This document shows positions 26,264-34,979 of a DNA stretch of 64,000 bases, piece after piece (within the stretch, counting starts at the first letter, position 1; every line of letters begins with the position of its first letter). The notes below the pieces were generated by a model. It searched no databases. It worked only from the letters and a program-made list of their open reading frames with translations, and was not told the DNA's origin. Position numbers and translations under genes: made by a program. This DNA comes from Salinimicrobium profundisediminis (GTDB taxonomy: Bacteria > Bacteroidota > Bacteroidia > Flavobacteriales > Flavobacteriaceae): NCBI RefSeq assembly GCF_026241755.1, contig NZ_JAPJDA010000005.1:62001-126000 (forward strand), in the 5' to 3' direction.

Positions 26264-27781
26264 ATGACGCAGGACACTTTCGGGATCGTTGAGAAAAAAA
26301 TGGACAAGGAACTTTATGAGTACCAACAGGAGGATATCGATAAGATATTTAAGGTGCTCGAAGCTCATCCCGAACGCTACAACCTTCTTTACCAGCTTCC
26401 TACTGGTGGGGGCAAAACAGTAATATTTTCACAAATAGTAAGGGAATATATTCAGCGTGCCAATAAAAAGGTGCTTATCCTTACCCATAGAATAGAGCTT
26501 TGTAAGCAAACTTCCCGAATGCTCACCGGTTTTGGGGTGCACAACAAGATCATTAATTCCAGCATCAAAGAGCTGCCAGACCAGGATGAGTTCATGTGTT
26601 TTGTCGCCATGGTAGAAACTCTTAACAATCGCCTTAACGACGACAAAGTAGAGTTAGACAACCTGGGAATGGTGATTATTGACGAGGCTCATTACAATTC
26701 TTTTAGAAAGCTCTTTAAATTCTTTAATAAGTGTTTTATCCTTGGGGTTACAGCCACGCCTCTTAGCTCAAATATCAAGCTTCCCATGAAAGATAATTAC
26801 CGGGAACTTATTGTGGGCGATTCTATAAGCAGCTTAATTTCTAAAGGATTTTTAGCAAAGGCCAATACCTATAGCTATGATGTAGGCCTGTCTACGCTTA
26901 AGGTTGGTATAAATGGAGATTATACCGTGAAATCTTCCGAAGAACTGTATTCTAATTTTAGCATGCAGGAGAAGCTTCTCGATGCTTACATGGAAAAATC
27001 TCAGGGCAAGAAGACCCTTATTTTTAATAACGGGATAAACACTTCAAAAGAGGTATACGAGACTTTTCGAAATGCAGGTTATGATGTAAGGCATCTTGAC
27101 AATACCACCAGCAAACAGGATAGAAAAGACATTTTACGCTGGTTCAGGAAAAAACCCGATGCTATTTTAACTTCGGTGAGTATACTTACAACTGGTTTTG
27201 ATGAACCTTCGGTGGAATCGATTATTTTGAACCGGGCTACAAAATCTCTTACTCTTTACTACCAGATGATTGGTCGTGGTTCCCGTGTACTACCCGGAAA
27301 AAGCGAATTCTCGGTTATAGATCTTGGAAACAATGCTGCACGCTTTGGCCTTTGGAGTGCACCTATTGACTGGAAGCAAATTTTTAGATCTCCAGACTAC
27401 TTCCTTGAGAACCTGGTAAGCGACGAAGAAATTGAGCAGAATTTTAGATATGAAATGCCAAAAGAACTTCGGAAGAAATTTGCAAACACTAAAGATGTGT
27501 CTTTTGATGTAGATGAAGAATACGACGATATCATTAAAAAAGGACTTAAATCTAAAACAGTTCTCGAGCGTTCTTTAGACCAGCATACTACCATGTGTGT
27601 AGAAAACAGTGAAGATGTCTTTGATGCCCGTCTTTTAGCTAAAGAGCTTGAAGAAGATATAGCCTACCGTATACGCAAGTACTCTTACTGTATAAGCAAC
27701 AGCACCAAAAATTACCGCGACTGGCTTAGGGAAGATTATATGAGGAAGCTGCGGCAAAAAATTAATCAGGCGACATTTTAA
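26264..27781 (+). CDS. SF2 DEAD/DEAH helicase (COG1061-like)
   Basis: 505 residues. Q-tip-like YEYQQEDIDKIF, Walker A PTGGGKT (near residue 47), motif Ia LTHRIEL, Walker B with IIDEAHYN, motif III GVTATPL, then domain 2 with LTTGFDEPSVES and the motif VI QMIGRGSRVLPGK. The two RecA domains end by about residue 370, and the C-terminal ~135 residues (DVDEEYDDIIKKGL, DARLLAKELEEDIAYRIRKYSY) form an unassigned extension. Resembles the type I restriction/Rad25-type helicases that act on DNA or RNA; no nuclease is next to it. It has a consensus promoter and ends in a strong terminator. Alternative start at 26300 is possible. Confidence 0.92.
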   Translation: MTQDTFGIVEKKMDKELYEYQQEDIDKIFKVLEAHPERYNLLYQLPTGGGKTVIFSQIVREYIQRANKKVLILTHRIELCKQTSRMLTGFGVHNKIINSSIKELPDQDEFMCFVAMVETLNNRLNDDKVELDNLGMVIIDEAHYNSFRKLFKFFNKCFILGVTATPLSSNIKLPMKDNYRELIVGDSISSLISKGFLAKANTYSYDVGLSTLKVGINGDYTVKSSEELYSNFSMQEKLLDAYMEKSQGKKTLIFNNGINTSKEVYETFRNAGYDVRHLDNTTSKQDRKDILRWFRKKPDAILTSVSILTTGFDEPSVESIILNRATKSLTLYYQMIGRGSRVLPGKSEFSVIDLGNNAARFGLWSAPIDWKQIFRSPDYFLENLVSDEEIEQNFRYEMPKELRKKFANTKDVSFDVDEEYDDIIKKGLKSKTVLERSLDQHTTMCVENSEDVFDARLLAKELEEDIAYRIRKYSYCISNSTKNYRDWLREDYMRKLRQKINQATF

Positions 27782-27819
27782 TATTTCCAGGAAATTTCTC
27801 TTGAAACTAAAATTTTAAA

Positions 27820-27854
27820 GGGTGTCAAAAATAGCATTTTTGACACCCTTTTTT
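27820..27854 (+). terminator. Rho-independent terminator made from the palindromic repeat
   Basis: 13-bp stem GGGTGTCAAAAAT (27820-27832) with its complement (27836-27848), a 3-base loop AGC and six T. The core TCAAAAAT-AGC-ATTTTTGA is a copy of the interspersed palindrome found elsewhere in the window. It ends the helicase message. Confidence 0.85.
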
Positions 27855-27959
27855 CGTAGGTATTTCAGTTGTCCTTTATGCTTCGGAAGGGATTAGCCTT
27901 TAATTAGCAGTAAAATATAATATTTGAATATAAAGATCAATTCAAACCTTATATTCCAC

Positions 27960-30248
27960 TTAATTATTCTTTTTAAACAGGCCTTTGATCTTACCAAACA
28001 GGCCTTTTTTTTCTTTTTTGGCCTTTTTAGGCTTGTCTCCTTTAGTGAAAAGTCTTTCCAGGAAGTTATCTCTTTTTTCGGGTTCACAATTGAGCATCAT
28101 TTGTACCGTAGAAGAAGGTGCTGCAAATTTTGCCTGGGTGATGTCGCTGAATTCAGGCCTGGCATTCATCTTTTGCAGGAGTATGGCAAAAGCCGGTAAA
28201 GCCGAATTTGCTCCCTGCCCTAAATAGGTAGACGGGAAGCCAATCCTTGCATCATCGGTACCTGCCCAGGTTACAGAGATCAGTTTTGGTGTGATCCCCA
28301 CAAACCAGCCGTCACGGTTATTTTGTGTAGTACCTGTTTTTCCGGCAATATCGTTGGGTAAATTATACTTGTATCTCAATCTTGACGCCGTTCCCGAATT
28401 CACTGTGCCTTTCATCATTTCTATCATCACCTGTCGTGTGGTATTGGAGAAAGCAGGTTGTGCCGCAACCTGTGGTTCAAATGTGGCGATTTCATTGCCG
28501 TACTTATCCAGAATTTTGGTGAGGTAATAAGGTTTGGCCGCTTTCCCACGATTCACATAACTCGAAAATGAGCCGGCGAGTTCGGCGGCACTCATTTCGG
28601 CCGTTCCAAGAGCAATAGAAGGGTAGGCGGGAAGATCATCTGGGAACATCATCTTTTTGGCCTGGGTAAGCACATTTCCAAGCCCCACGTCAAAAAGCAC
28701 TTTTACAGCAATAGTATTGACAGATTGCGCTAAAGCTGTAGCCATGGGATATTTGGTATAAGGATCTTCTTCCTCGCTACCCGAATTGGAAGGAGTCCAG
28801 CCACCCTCATAGGTCACTTCCCTAACCGAATAATAAGTGCAGGGGTCTATACCGGCTTCAACTGCTGCAGTGTAGACCACTGGCTTAAAAATAGAGCCAA
28901 TTTGCCGCCTGCTTTGAGAGACGTGATCATATTTGAAATACTTGTGATTTATTCCTCCCACCCAGCTCTTTACTGCCCCGGTTGAAGGATCCAGGTTGAT
29001 CATTCCCATGTTTAAGAATTTCATGTAATGCTGTAAACTATCGGCTATACTGGCTGAAAGCAATTTCTTCTGCCCCCAGTCAAACAATTCCATCTCGGTT
29101 TTGCGGTGCAGGGAATCCATGATTTTCTCCCGGCTCCAGCCGGCAGCAGCAAGGTTTTTATATTGTTTGCTGTTTTGAAGTACTTCGTTTAAAATATCCT
29201 CTCTTTTCCAGGGTGCATTTTTGCCGTATGCTTTTTCGAACTGCTGCTGCAGCGAAGTCATGTGTTCTTTCATGGCTTCTTCTGCCAGCTGCTGCATCTG
29301 GTAATCTATCGTGGTGTGAATCTGCAGGCCATCCCTGTAAAGGTTGTATGGTTCTCCCTTCTCATTTTCAAGAGTGTCAAGGATCTTACTGAGTTCTTTT
29401 TTTAACTGTGACCTGAAGTAAGGAGCCACCCCATCATTGTTACTGAAGTACTGATAATCCAATTCCAGGGGTTTAACCCGGTTTTTCACATATTCTTCGG
29501 AAGGAAGGTAACCATACTTGTTCATTTGAGACAGCACCACATTTCTCCTTTCCAGGCTTCTTTCGGGAAAAAGCCGCGGGTTGTAATAATGTGATGCTTT
29601 TAGCGTGCCCACCAGGGTTGCAGCTTCATCGAGGGTAAGGTCTTTTGTGCCGGAATTAAAGAATTTCATGGCCGCACTTTCTATTCCGTAGGTGTTGTCA
29701 CTAAAGGGAACCGTATTAAAGTAAAGTTTGATGATCTCCTCTTTAGAATAAATATCTTCCAGCCGTTGTGCAATGATGGCTTCCCTCACTTTATTAACCA
29801 CAATGCTAAGGTGGCCGTAATCTTTTCGGCCAAAAAGGTTTTTTGCAAGTTGTAAAGTGATGGTACTACCGCCTCCCGAAGATTCATCTCCCATGAGAAT
29901 GGTTTTGAAAAATACACGCAGAAGGCTGCGATTGTCAATTCCCGAATGCTCATAAAACCTTACATCTTCGGTCGCAATAAGAGCATCTATTAGATGTTGA
30001 GGTAGATCTTCATAGAGCACCGGCTGCCTGTCAAAAATGTAATATTTCCCCAGTAGTTTTCCTTCCGAAGAAAAAACTTCTGTGGCTTCATTCTGGTTGA
30101 GGTTCCGCAGTTCTTCAGTATCGGGCAACTTTCCCCACCAACCCCAGTAAATACTCAGGAAAAAGAAGCCAAAAAGGGCGATAAATGTTAGTGAGATCCC
30201 TAACACCCATTTTTTTACAGGCGTCAATTGCAGGTTTTTCAAAATCAT
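27960..30248 (-). CDS. Class A penicillin-binding protein (PBP1A family)
   Basis: 762 residues, bifunctional murein polymerase. One N-terminal membrane helix (about 13-33), then a glycosyltransferase domain: catalytic Glu94 in ATEDVRFYEHSG and the GGSTITLQLAKNLFGR motif at 127-142. The transpeptidase has the SxxK motif SIFK at 452-455 (the acylated serine), an SVN motif (SQSVNTI) and KTGTT from Lys637. Ends in a Lys-rich tail. It makes glycan strands and cross-links them outside the inner membrane. The symbol mrcA/ponA is used in other phyla; I leave it blank. Divergent from the SdiA-regulated-like gene. Confidence 0.95.
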   Translation of the reverse strand: MILKNLQLTPVKKWVLGISLTFIALFGFFFLSIYWGWWGKLPDTEELRNLNQNEATEVFSSEGKLLGKYYIFDRQPVLYEDLPQHLIDALIATEDVRFYEHSGIDNRSLLRVFFKTILMGDESSGGGSTITLQLAKNLFGRKDYGHLSIVVNKVREAIIAQRLEDIYSKEEIIKLYFNTVPFSDNTYGIESAAMKFFNSGTKDLTLDEAATLVGTLKASHYYNPRLFPERSLERRNVVLSQMNKYGYLPSEEYVKNRVKPLELDYQYFSNNDGVAPYFRSQLKKELSKILDTLENEKGEPYNLYRDGLQIHTTIDYQMQQLAEEAMKEHMTSLQQQFEKAYGKNAPWKREDILNEVLQNSKQYKNLAAAGWSREKIMDSLHRKTEMELFDWGQKKLLSASIADSLQHYMKFLNMGMINLDPSTGAVKSWVGGINHKYFKYDHVSQSRRQIGSIFKPVVYTAAVEAGIDPCTYYSVREVTYEGGWTPSNSGSEEEDPYTKYPMATALAQSVNTIAVKVLFDVGLGNVLTQAKKMMFPDDLPAYPSIALGTAEMSAAELAGSFSSYVNRGKAAKPYYLTKILDKYGNEIATFEPQVAAQPAFSNTTRQVMIEMMKGTVNSGTASRLRYKYNLPNDIAGKTGTTQNNRDGWFVGITPKLISVTWAGTDDARIGFPSTYLGQGANSALPAFAILLQKMNARPEFSDITQAKFAAPSSTVQMMLNCEPEKRDNFLERLFTKGDKPKKAKKEKKGLFGKIKGLFKKNN

Positions 30249-30403
30249 AGGTTAAATGTCTGTCAAATAAACGAAGACTTACAAAAAAAAGTCCTCAAGT
30301 TTAAAAAACTTTAGGAAATGAGATTTCCTAAAACCCTGCTAATGTTTTTCAAGGAAAGATTAAAATCTTTCTACCCGAGTATTAATTTTTCTACTTTTAA
30401 ACA

Positions 30404-31270
30404 ATGAAAAGAATGGGACATAATAAAACGGTATTCCTTATTACCACTGGTCTTTTGCTATTATCGGCAGCTTTTATATTCACTTATGAGAAAGAGGTCG
30501 AAGAATACCAGGCCAATATTTCTAAAGATATAACCATAGACCAAACCTGGGATTTGCCACCTCAACTGGCTGAAGTTTCGGGAATTGCATTTTTAGGTTC
30601 TAATAAGATTGCCTGTGTGCAGGATGAAAAAGGAAGCATCTTTATTTATAACCTCGATAATTCGGCGATTGAAAAAGAAATTCAATTTGCAGCAAATGGC
30701 GATTTTGAAGGTATAGCGATAAAAGAGAATACGGCATATATTCTTGAAGCTAACGGAAAAATTTACGAGGTAGAAGATTTTATGAATACAGCACAGGTGA
30801 AAACCTTCGATACGTTTTTTACTGAAGAAAATGATATGGAAGGATTATTCTATGATGAAGCTGAAGACAGGCTTTTGCTTGCTGTAAAGGTTCTTGACCC
30901 CAATTCTGAAGATCAAAAAGGTATTTATGCCGCCCAGTTACCTTCTATGGAAGTGAATAAAGCGCCGGTGTTCACCCTGACTTTTGAGGAGGAGATCTTC
31001 AACGAGATTAGAGAAGAGAAAAGAGGAGAATCATTTTTTCCTTCCGAAGTTGCAATACATCCTAAAACCGGAGAAATTTTTATTCTTGAAGCCCGGGAGC
31101 CGAGGTTATTAATTTTAGATGCATCGGGAACTCCCAAAGAATTCCACCTGCTCGATCAAAAAGCATTTCCGCAGCCCGAAGGCCTTGCTTTTGACAGTTC
31201 AGGGAATTTGTATATCTCCAGTGAAGGTGAACCGGGAACCATTCACCGTGTAACCATAACATCTAAATAA
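30404..31270 (+). CDS. SdiA-regulated-domain beta-propeller protein
   Basis: 288 residues with one N-terminal membrane helix (about 9-27), so it is probably exported or anchored. The rest is the SdiA-regulated domain: PPQLAEVSGIAF, then GDFEGIAIKENTAYILEANGKIYEV, EGLFYDEAEDRLLLAVK and SEVAIHPKTGEIFILEAR, a beta-propeller-type pattern with repeated E-G or G-I-A turns. The name comes from an E. coli gene; no function is established. TACTTTTA upstream is one base off the -7 consensus. The TVP38 gene starts 3 bases after its stop, so the pair is an operon. Confidence 0.85.
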   Translation: MKRMGHNKTVFLITTGLLLLSAAFIFTYEKEVEEYQANISKDITIDQTWDLPPQLAEVSGIAFLGSNKIACVQDEKGSIFIYNLDNSAIEKEIQFAANGDFEGIAIKENTAYILEANGKIYEVEDFMNTAQVKTFDTFFTEENDMEGLFYDEAEDRLLLAVKVLDPNSEDQKGIYAAQLPSMEVNKAPVFTLTFEEEIFNEIREEKRGESFFPSEVAIHPKTGEIFILEAREPRLLILDASGTPKEFHLLDQKAFPQPEGLAFDSSGNLYISSEGEPGTIHRVTITSK

Positions 31271-31273
31271 TTT

Positions 31274-31984
31274 ATGCCCGATCCTATTGAAACCCCTTCT
31301 GTAAAGCAGAGTAAAGCCCCTTTATATATTTCCCTTGCGATTGTTGTGGCACTTGTACTAAGTTATTTCTTTATACCGCAGGTGCAGGATTTTCTAAATA
31401 ACGGCTGGGATGTGCTTACCAGTGGCGATAAGCAGCGTACGCAGCAGTGGGTCTCTCAATTCGGGTGGTTTGGGCCGGTGGTAATTATCATAACCATGGT
31501 GTTGCAAATGTTCCTGTTGGTGATTCCCACTCCTTTGCTCATGGTAGTGACCGTACTGGCTTACGGGCCATGGGCAGGAGCAGCCATCCTGTTTGTCGCT
31601 GTTTTCCTGGCTTCCAGCATCGGTTATTTTATTGGAAGCTATTTTGGGCCTGTGATCGTGGAGAAAGTGGTGGGGCATAAAACTGAAAAAAAGATATCAG
31701 ATTTTATTGACGATTACGGCTTCTGGACGGTAATTATTGTCCGGCTAAGTCCTTTCCTCTCTAACGACGCCATTAGTTTTGTAGGCGGAGTCTTAAGAAT
31801 GGGGTACTGGAAATTCATTGGCGCCACCATGCTGGGTATATCACCCCTCATAGTCTTTATTGCTTATTTGGGAGGAGATTATGAGCGTCTCAAAACGGGT
31901 CTTATCTGGACGTCTATAATAAGTCTTGTTTTGTTTATAGCCTTTGTTTATTGGGATAAAAAGGTGAGAAAGTCAAAGGCTTAA
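31274..31984 (+). CDS. TVP38/TMEM64 family (VTT) membrane protein
   Basis: 236 residues with about six membrane helices. The VTT domain is clear: WFGPVVIIITMVLQMFLLVIPTPLLMVV, then GAAILFVAVFLASSIGYFIGSYFG, then IIVRLSPFLSNDAISFVGG, where the RLSP-F-N-D pattern matches the FxRFxPxxPxD/N loop of the DedA superfamily. Relatives are lipid scramblases. Its partner in the operon is the SdiA-regulated-like gene, 3 bases upstream. A second, different VTT protein is encoded at 16522-17163. Function and substrate not proven. Confidence 0.88.
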   Translation: MPDPIETPSVKQSKAPLYISLAIVVALVLSYFFIPQVQDFLNNGWDVLTSGDKQRTQQWVSQFGWFGPVVIIITMVLQMFLLVIPTPLLMVVTVLAYGPWAGAAILFVAVFLASSIGYFIGSYFGPVIVEKVVGHKTEKKISDFIDDYGFWTVIIVRLSPFLSNDAISFVGGVLRMGYWKFIGATMLGISPLIVFIAYLGGDYERLKTGLIWTSIISLVLFIAFVYWDKKVRKSKA

Positions 31985-32143
31985 GATCTTTTTACCTCTC
32001 AAAAATGGCATTTTTGAAGATGATCTTTTCTGAAGTTATAGAGCTATTTCCTGTAGCCCTTCTTCTGCTGAAGTCAGCTTTAAAACCACCTGTTTTCAGA
32101 AATATTTGAATGTTTCTATTTTCGAGATTCCTTTTTTAAATAA
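31985..32143. repeat. Palindromic repeat copy and mosaic intergenic DNA
   Basis: Between the TVP38 and dipeptidase genes. Holds a full 19-base TCAAAAATGGCATTTTTGA at 31999-32017, and CTTTTCTGAA at 32025-32034, an order shared with the copy near 37963. Several GAAGT/CTTC half-palindromes follow. No gene. Confidence 0.6.
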
Positions 32144-32201
32144 AAAAACTGCCTGAAACAGCCTTTTAGGTATTAAAAAGGGCAAATCTCAGGCAGTTTT
32201 T
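32144..32201 (-). terminator. Terminator for the dipeptidase gene
   Basis: 13-bp stem AAAAACTGCCTGA (32144-32156) with its complement (32189-32201). In the minus transcript it is followed by a run of seven U. The loop carries a second, imperfect hairpin. It ends 16 bases past the dipeptidase stop. Confidence 0.75.
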
Positions 32202-32217
32202 GTTCCGTAGTATTTTT

Positions 32218-33501
32218 TTACTTCGTTTGAAGACTTTGAGCCACGGCCTGTACTTCGTCAAGTACCCGCAGTAAGTTCTCGCCCCAAAGTTTAGCTATCT
32301 CTTCTTTGGTATAGCCTCTTTTGACTAACTCGAGAGTCACATTTAAAGATTGAGAGGCATCACTCCAGCCTTCTATTCCGCCGCCGCCATCAAAGTCTGA
32401 ACTAATCCCCACGTGGTCTATTCCAATTTTCTCAACCAGGTAATCTACGTGGTCTACAAAATCTACTATGCCTACCGGTGGAACTTTTTCTTTTAATTTT
32501 TTGATTTTTGGCTCGGCCAGTTTTCTCATTTTTCTGAAATCTTCGTAGTAGGCACTGCGCTTTTCCTCTTCCATTTGCCATACTTCAGTACGGGGCAGGA
32601 GCTCAAAACCTACTTTTTTACCTACTTCAGCATAAACCTTATTCACCGCAGCATCATAAGCATTGTTCTTTTCGGTATTGAGATAAGCGTCAAAAGCTAC
32701 TGTTTGAATCACCCCGCCGTTCTCTTTTAACCACTGCAGCTGCTCATCATCAAGGTTTCGGCTGTGGTTGCACAAACCTCTTGCCGAAGAATGTGAAGCA
32801 ATAATTGGAGCTTTAGACAGCTCGATCATTTGGCGCATAGATTCTTTAGAAGGGTGCGAAACGTCTATCATCATGCCCAGGCGGTTCATCTCCTTTACAA
32901 CTTCTTTCCCCAAATCACTTAGCCCGCCATGTAGCCACTCATTATTAGCTTCGCCGGTGTTTGAATCACAAAGCTGGCTGTGCCCGTTATGAGATAAAGA
33001 CATATAGCGCGCGCCCAGATCATAGAATTTCTCAACGTTTTGTAGGTCTGTCCCAATAGGATAGCCATTTTCAACGCCAATCATCGCCACTTTCTTTCCC
33101 TGTGCAACCAATTTGCGAACTTCGGCACTGGTGGTGGCCAGGCCCATCTGTTCTGGAGCTATATCTTCTACAAGCCGGTGAATGGCCTCAAATTTTGCGA
33201 GCGCTTGTTTAAGCGCCGTCTCGTAACCTGCAGCGTTAAGTTCTTCCTGCCCGGTATAGACAATCAACCAGGTGACATCAACCCCTCCTTTTTCCATTTT
33301 TGGCAGGTTAACCTGGGTGTCAAGATCCTGGGTGTAGTTTGTTTCGGCAGTAAAATTATTTACATTAATATCGTTGTGGGTGTCTATTGTAATTACTTCA
33401 TGGTGGATCTCCTGAGCCTTTTTTAAAAGGTCATCATCAGTAGATTGTGCACTTGCAGCAAAGGCCGCGAAAAATACAAGCAGGTATTTTTTTGAGAACA
33501 T
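32218..33501 (-). CDS. Membrane-dipeptidase-family peptidase (M19)
   Basis: 427 residues with a signal peptide (MFSKKYLLVFFAAFAASAQS), so it acts in the periplasm or outside. The zinc-peptidase signatures of the M19 renal dipeptidase family are visible: TIDTHNDINVNNF (metal ligands His and Asp), DVSHPSK, SHSSAR and HVGISSDFDGG near the end, plus YMSLSHNGHSQLCD. It cleaves dipeptides, including those with a D-residue. Transcribed alone with its own terminator. The upstream 242 bases contain a CTACTGAAGTT half-palindrome but no clear promoter. Confidence 0.93.
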   Translation of the reverse strand: MFSKKYLLVFFAAFAASAQSTDDDLLKKAQEIHHEVITIDTHNDINVNNFTAETNYTQDLDTQVNLPKMEKGGVDVTWLIVYTGQEELNAAGYETALKQALAKFEAIHRLVEDIAPEQMGLATTSAEVRKLVAQGKKVAMIGVENGYPIGTDLQNVEKFYDLGARYMSLSHNGHSQLCDSNTGEANNEWLHGGLSDLGKEVVKEMNRLGMMIDVSHPSKESMRQMIELSKAPIIASHSSARGLCNHSRNLDDEQLQWLKENGGVIQTVAFDAYLNTEKNNAYDAAVNKVYAEVGKKVGFELLPRTEVWQMEEEKRSAYYEDFRKMRKLAEPKIKKLKEKVPPVGIVDFVDHVDYLVEKIGIDHVGISSDFDGGGGIEGWSDASQSLNVTLELVKRGYTKEEIAKLWGENLLRVLDEVQAVAQSLQTK

Positions 33502-33743
33502 AAAAATTTGGATTTAGTTTGAATGGCTCAAAATACTAATTTATTTTCTCTTGTGATTTGGGAAGCTTTAGGAGTTGTAAGACTACTGAAGTTCGATATT
33601 CCCATGTTATTGTATTCTACTGTTTTGAAGATCTTGATGCAGGTTTTTCCCTATTGATTCGGATATTTATTTTGTTATTTATACCTTGTTAAAAATTTAA
33701 CAGGAATTACTGAGTCCGAAGTAACACTTTAAAAGTGCAGGTC

Positions 33744-34142
33744 ATGAAAATTAGATATTGCAAAAGCGTCATCAGGAACAACTACGGGTACGGCCTTACC
33801 ATGATTGGGTTAGGTTTTTTTGCTGTTTACATCAATAGCAGTTCAGTATTTAGCTATTTATGGATCTTTTTGGGGATCCTTCAGGCAGGTACATCTTATT
33901 ACCGCCAAAAATATCAATACCTCACCATACGCGAAGACCGGCTTATAAGGCATACTATTATCCCTAAGAGCATTGCTTTATCAGATATCAAAAGGGTGAG
34001 GCGGTATATGGATAGCTATAAAATTGAAACTCACAACGAATCAATGCGTATCGAGAAGCATTTCATAGAAACTGAATCCTTGCAAAAGCTCAATCTTTTT
34101 CTGAAAGATCTAAACCCAAAGGTTTCTCCGCATCTTAGGTAA
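33744..34142 (+). CDS. Small membrane protein with a PH-like domain
   Basis: 132 residues from the ATG at 33744; the frame also starts at GTG 33735. Two hydrophobic segments (about residues 14-30 and 35-55), then a soluble part with a strand-rich pattern (YLTIREDRLIRHTIIPKSIALSDIKRVRRYMDSYKIETHNESMRIEKHF) that resembles the bacterial PH fold found beside membrane helices in YdbS-like proteins. Function unknown. It stands alone between the dipeptidase and the GNAT gene, with long A+T-rich flanks. Confidence 0.7.
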   Translation: MKIRYCKSVIRNNYGYGLTMIGLGFFAVYINSSSVFSYLWIFLGILQAGTSYYRQKYQYLTIREDRLIRHTIIPKSIALSDIKRVRRYMDSYKIETHNESMRIEKHFIETESLQKLNLFLKDLNPKVSPHLR

Positions 34143-34340
34143 TATTCGTTGTTTTATCACTTCGGAAATTTTTTCCTTCTGAAGATTTCTTCTGAAGTGG
34201 AAGCAGTTATTTCTGAAGTTTTTTCTGAATGTAATAGCGCCAAAAGCGGAATTCGAGCCTACTGAAGTATTTCAGCAAACTACCGGCTGAAAAATCTGAG
34301 TAAACTATTCAAAAATGACAAAAATCCCTTCTGTTTTTTC
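34143..34340. repeat. Intergenic stretch dense in CTTCNGAAG palindromes
   Basis: 198 bases with no gene. It holds CTTCTGAAG at 34176-34184 and 34189-34197, related TTCTGAA/ACTGAAGT sequences and a half-copy TCAAAAATGACA near 34309. See the similar region 37910-38288. Confidence 0.5.
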
Positions 34341-34856
34341 ATGAGACCTGTTTCCTTATATGAAACTGAGAGGCTTTATCTAAGGCCTGCCGGGAGAGAA
34401 GATGCCGCTTTTATTTACGAGCTTCTCAACACCCCAAAATGGCTTGAACACATTGGAGATCGAAATATTACCAGTATTGCAAAAGCAGAAGAATACATCG
34501 TCGAAAAAATGCTGCCGCAGCTCGAAAAATTGGGTTTTACCAATAACGTTGTGATTCGCAAAGCCGATGGGGCAAAGTTGGGTACTTGCGGCCTCAATGT
34601 CAGGAACGGCTTTAGTGATCTCGATATAGGTTTTGCCTTTTTACCCCAATATGAGCAACAGGGCTATGGATTTGAAGCTGCATCGGGCCTCTTAAGGTTT
34701 GCAAAGGCAGAAATCCCTCAATTTAAAATCACCGGTATAACTTCTAAACAAAACTTCGCTTCTCAAAAGCTGTTGGAAAAACTGGGAATGCAGTGTGCTG
34801 AAGAAATAAGCTTTCCAGGAGAAGAGGAAAAGGTATTGCTGTTTCGCCTTCGGTAA
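34341..34856 (+). CDS. GNAT-family N-acetyltransferase (RimJ/RimL-like)
   Basis: 171 residues. Begins MRPVSLYETERLYLRP, the usual start of RimJ/RimL-type acetyltransferases; the acetyl-CoA loop is IGFAFLPQYEQQGYGFEAASGLLRFA, with the Q/RxxGxG/A pattern read as QQGYGF. TSKQNFASQKLLEKLGM is the conserved N-A-S...K-LG-M end. It moves acetyl from acetyl-CoA to an amine; substrate unknown. The gene stands alone and its flanks hold the palindromic repeats. Confidence 0.88.
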   Translation: MRPVSLYETERLYLRPAGREDAAFIYELLNTPKWLEHIGDRNITSIAKAEEYIVEKMLPQLEKLGFTNNVVIRKADGAKLGTCGLNVRNGFSDLDIGFAFLPQYEQQGYGFEAASGLLRFAKAEIPQFKITGITSKQNFASQKLLEKLGMQCAEEISFPGEEEKVLLFRLR

Positions 34857-34979
34857 TTGGTTGCAAGGAATTTTTCACCTCTCTACATCAGGCTTTTTTC
34901 TTATTTTTAACATATCAATTTAACGGCTTTTACCCCATAAAGTTCCCGGGGGAATTTCCCGGTATTAATAAATTCAAAC

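Noticed and set aside
26264-27781. SF2 helicase as part of a type I restriction or defence island
   Set aside because: No methylase, specificity or nuclease gene adjoins; its neighbours are a regulator and PBP1A.
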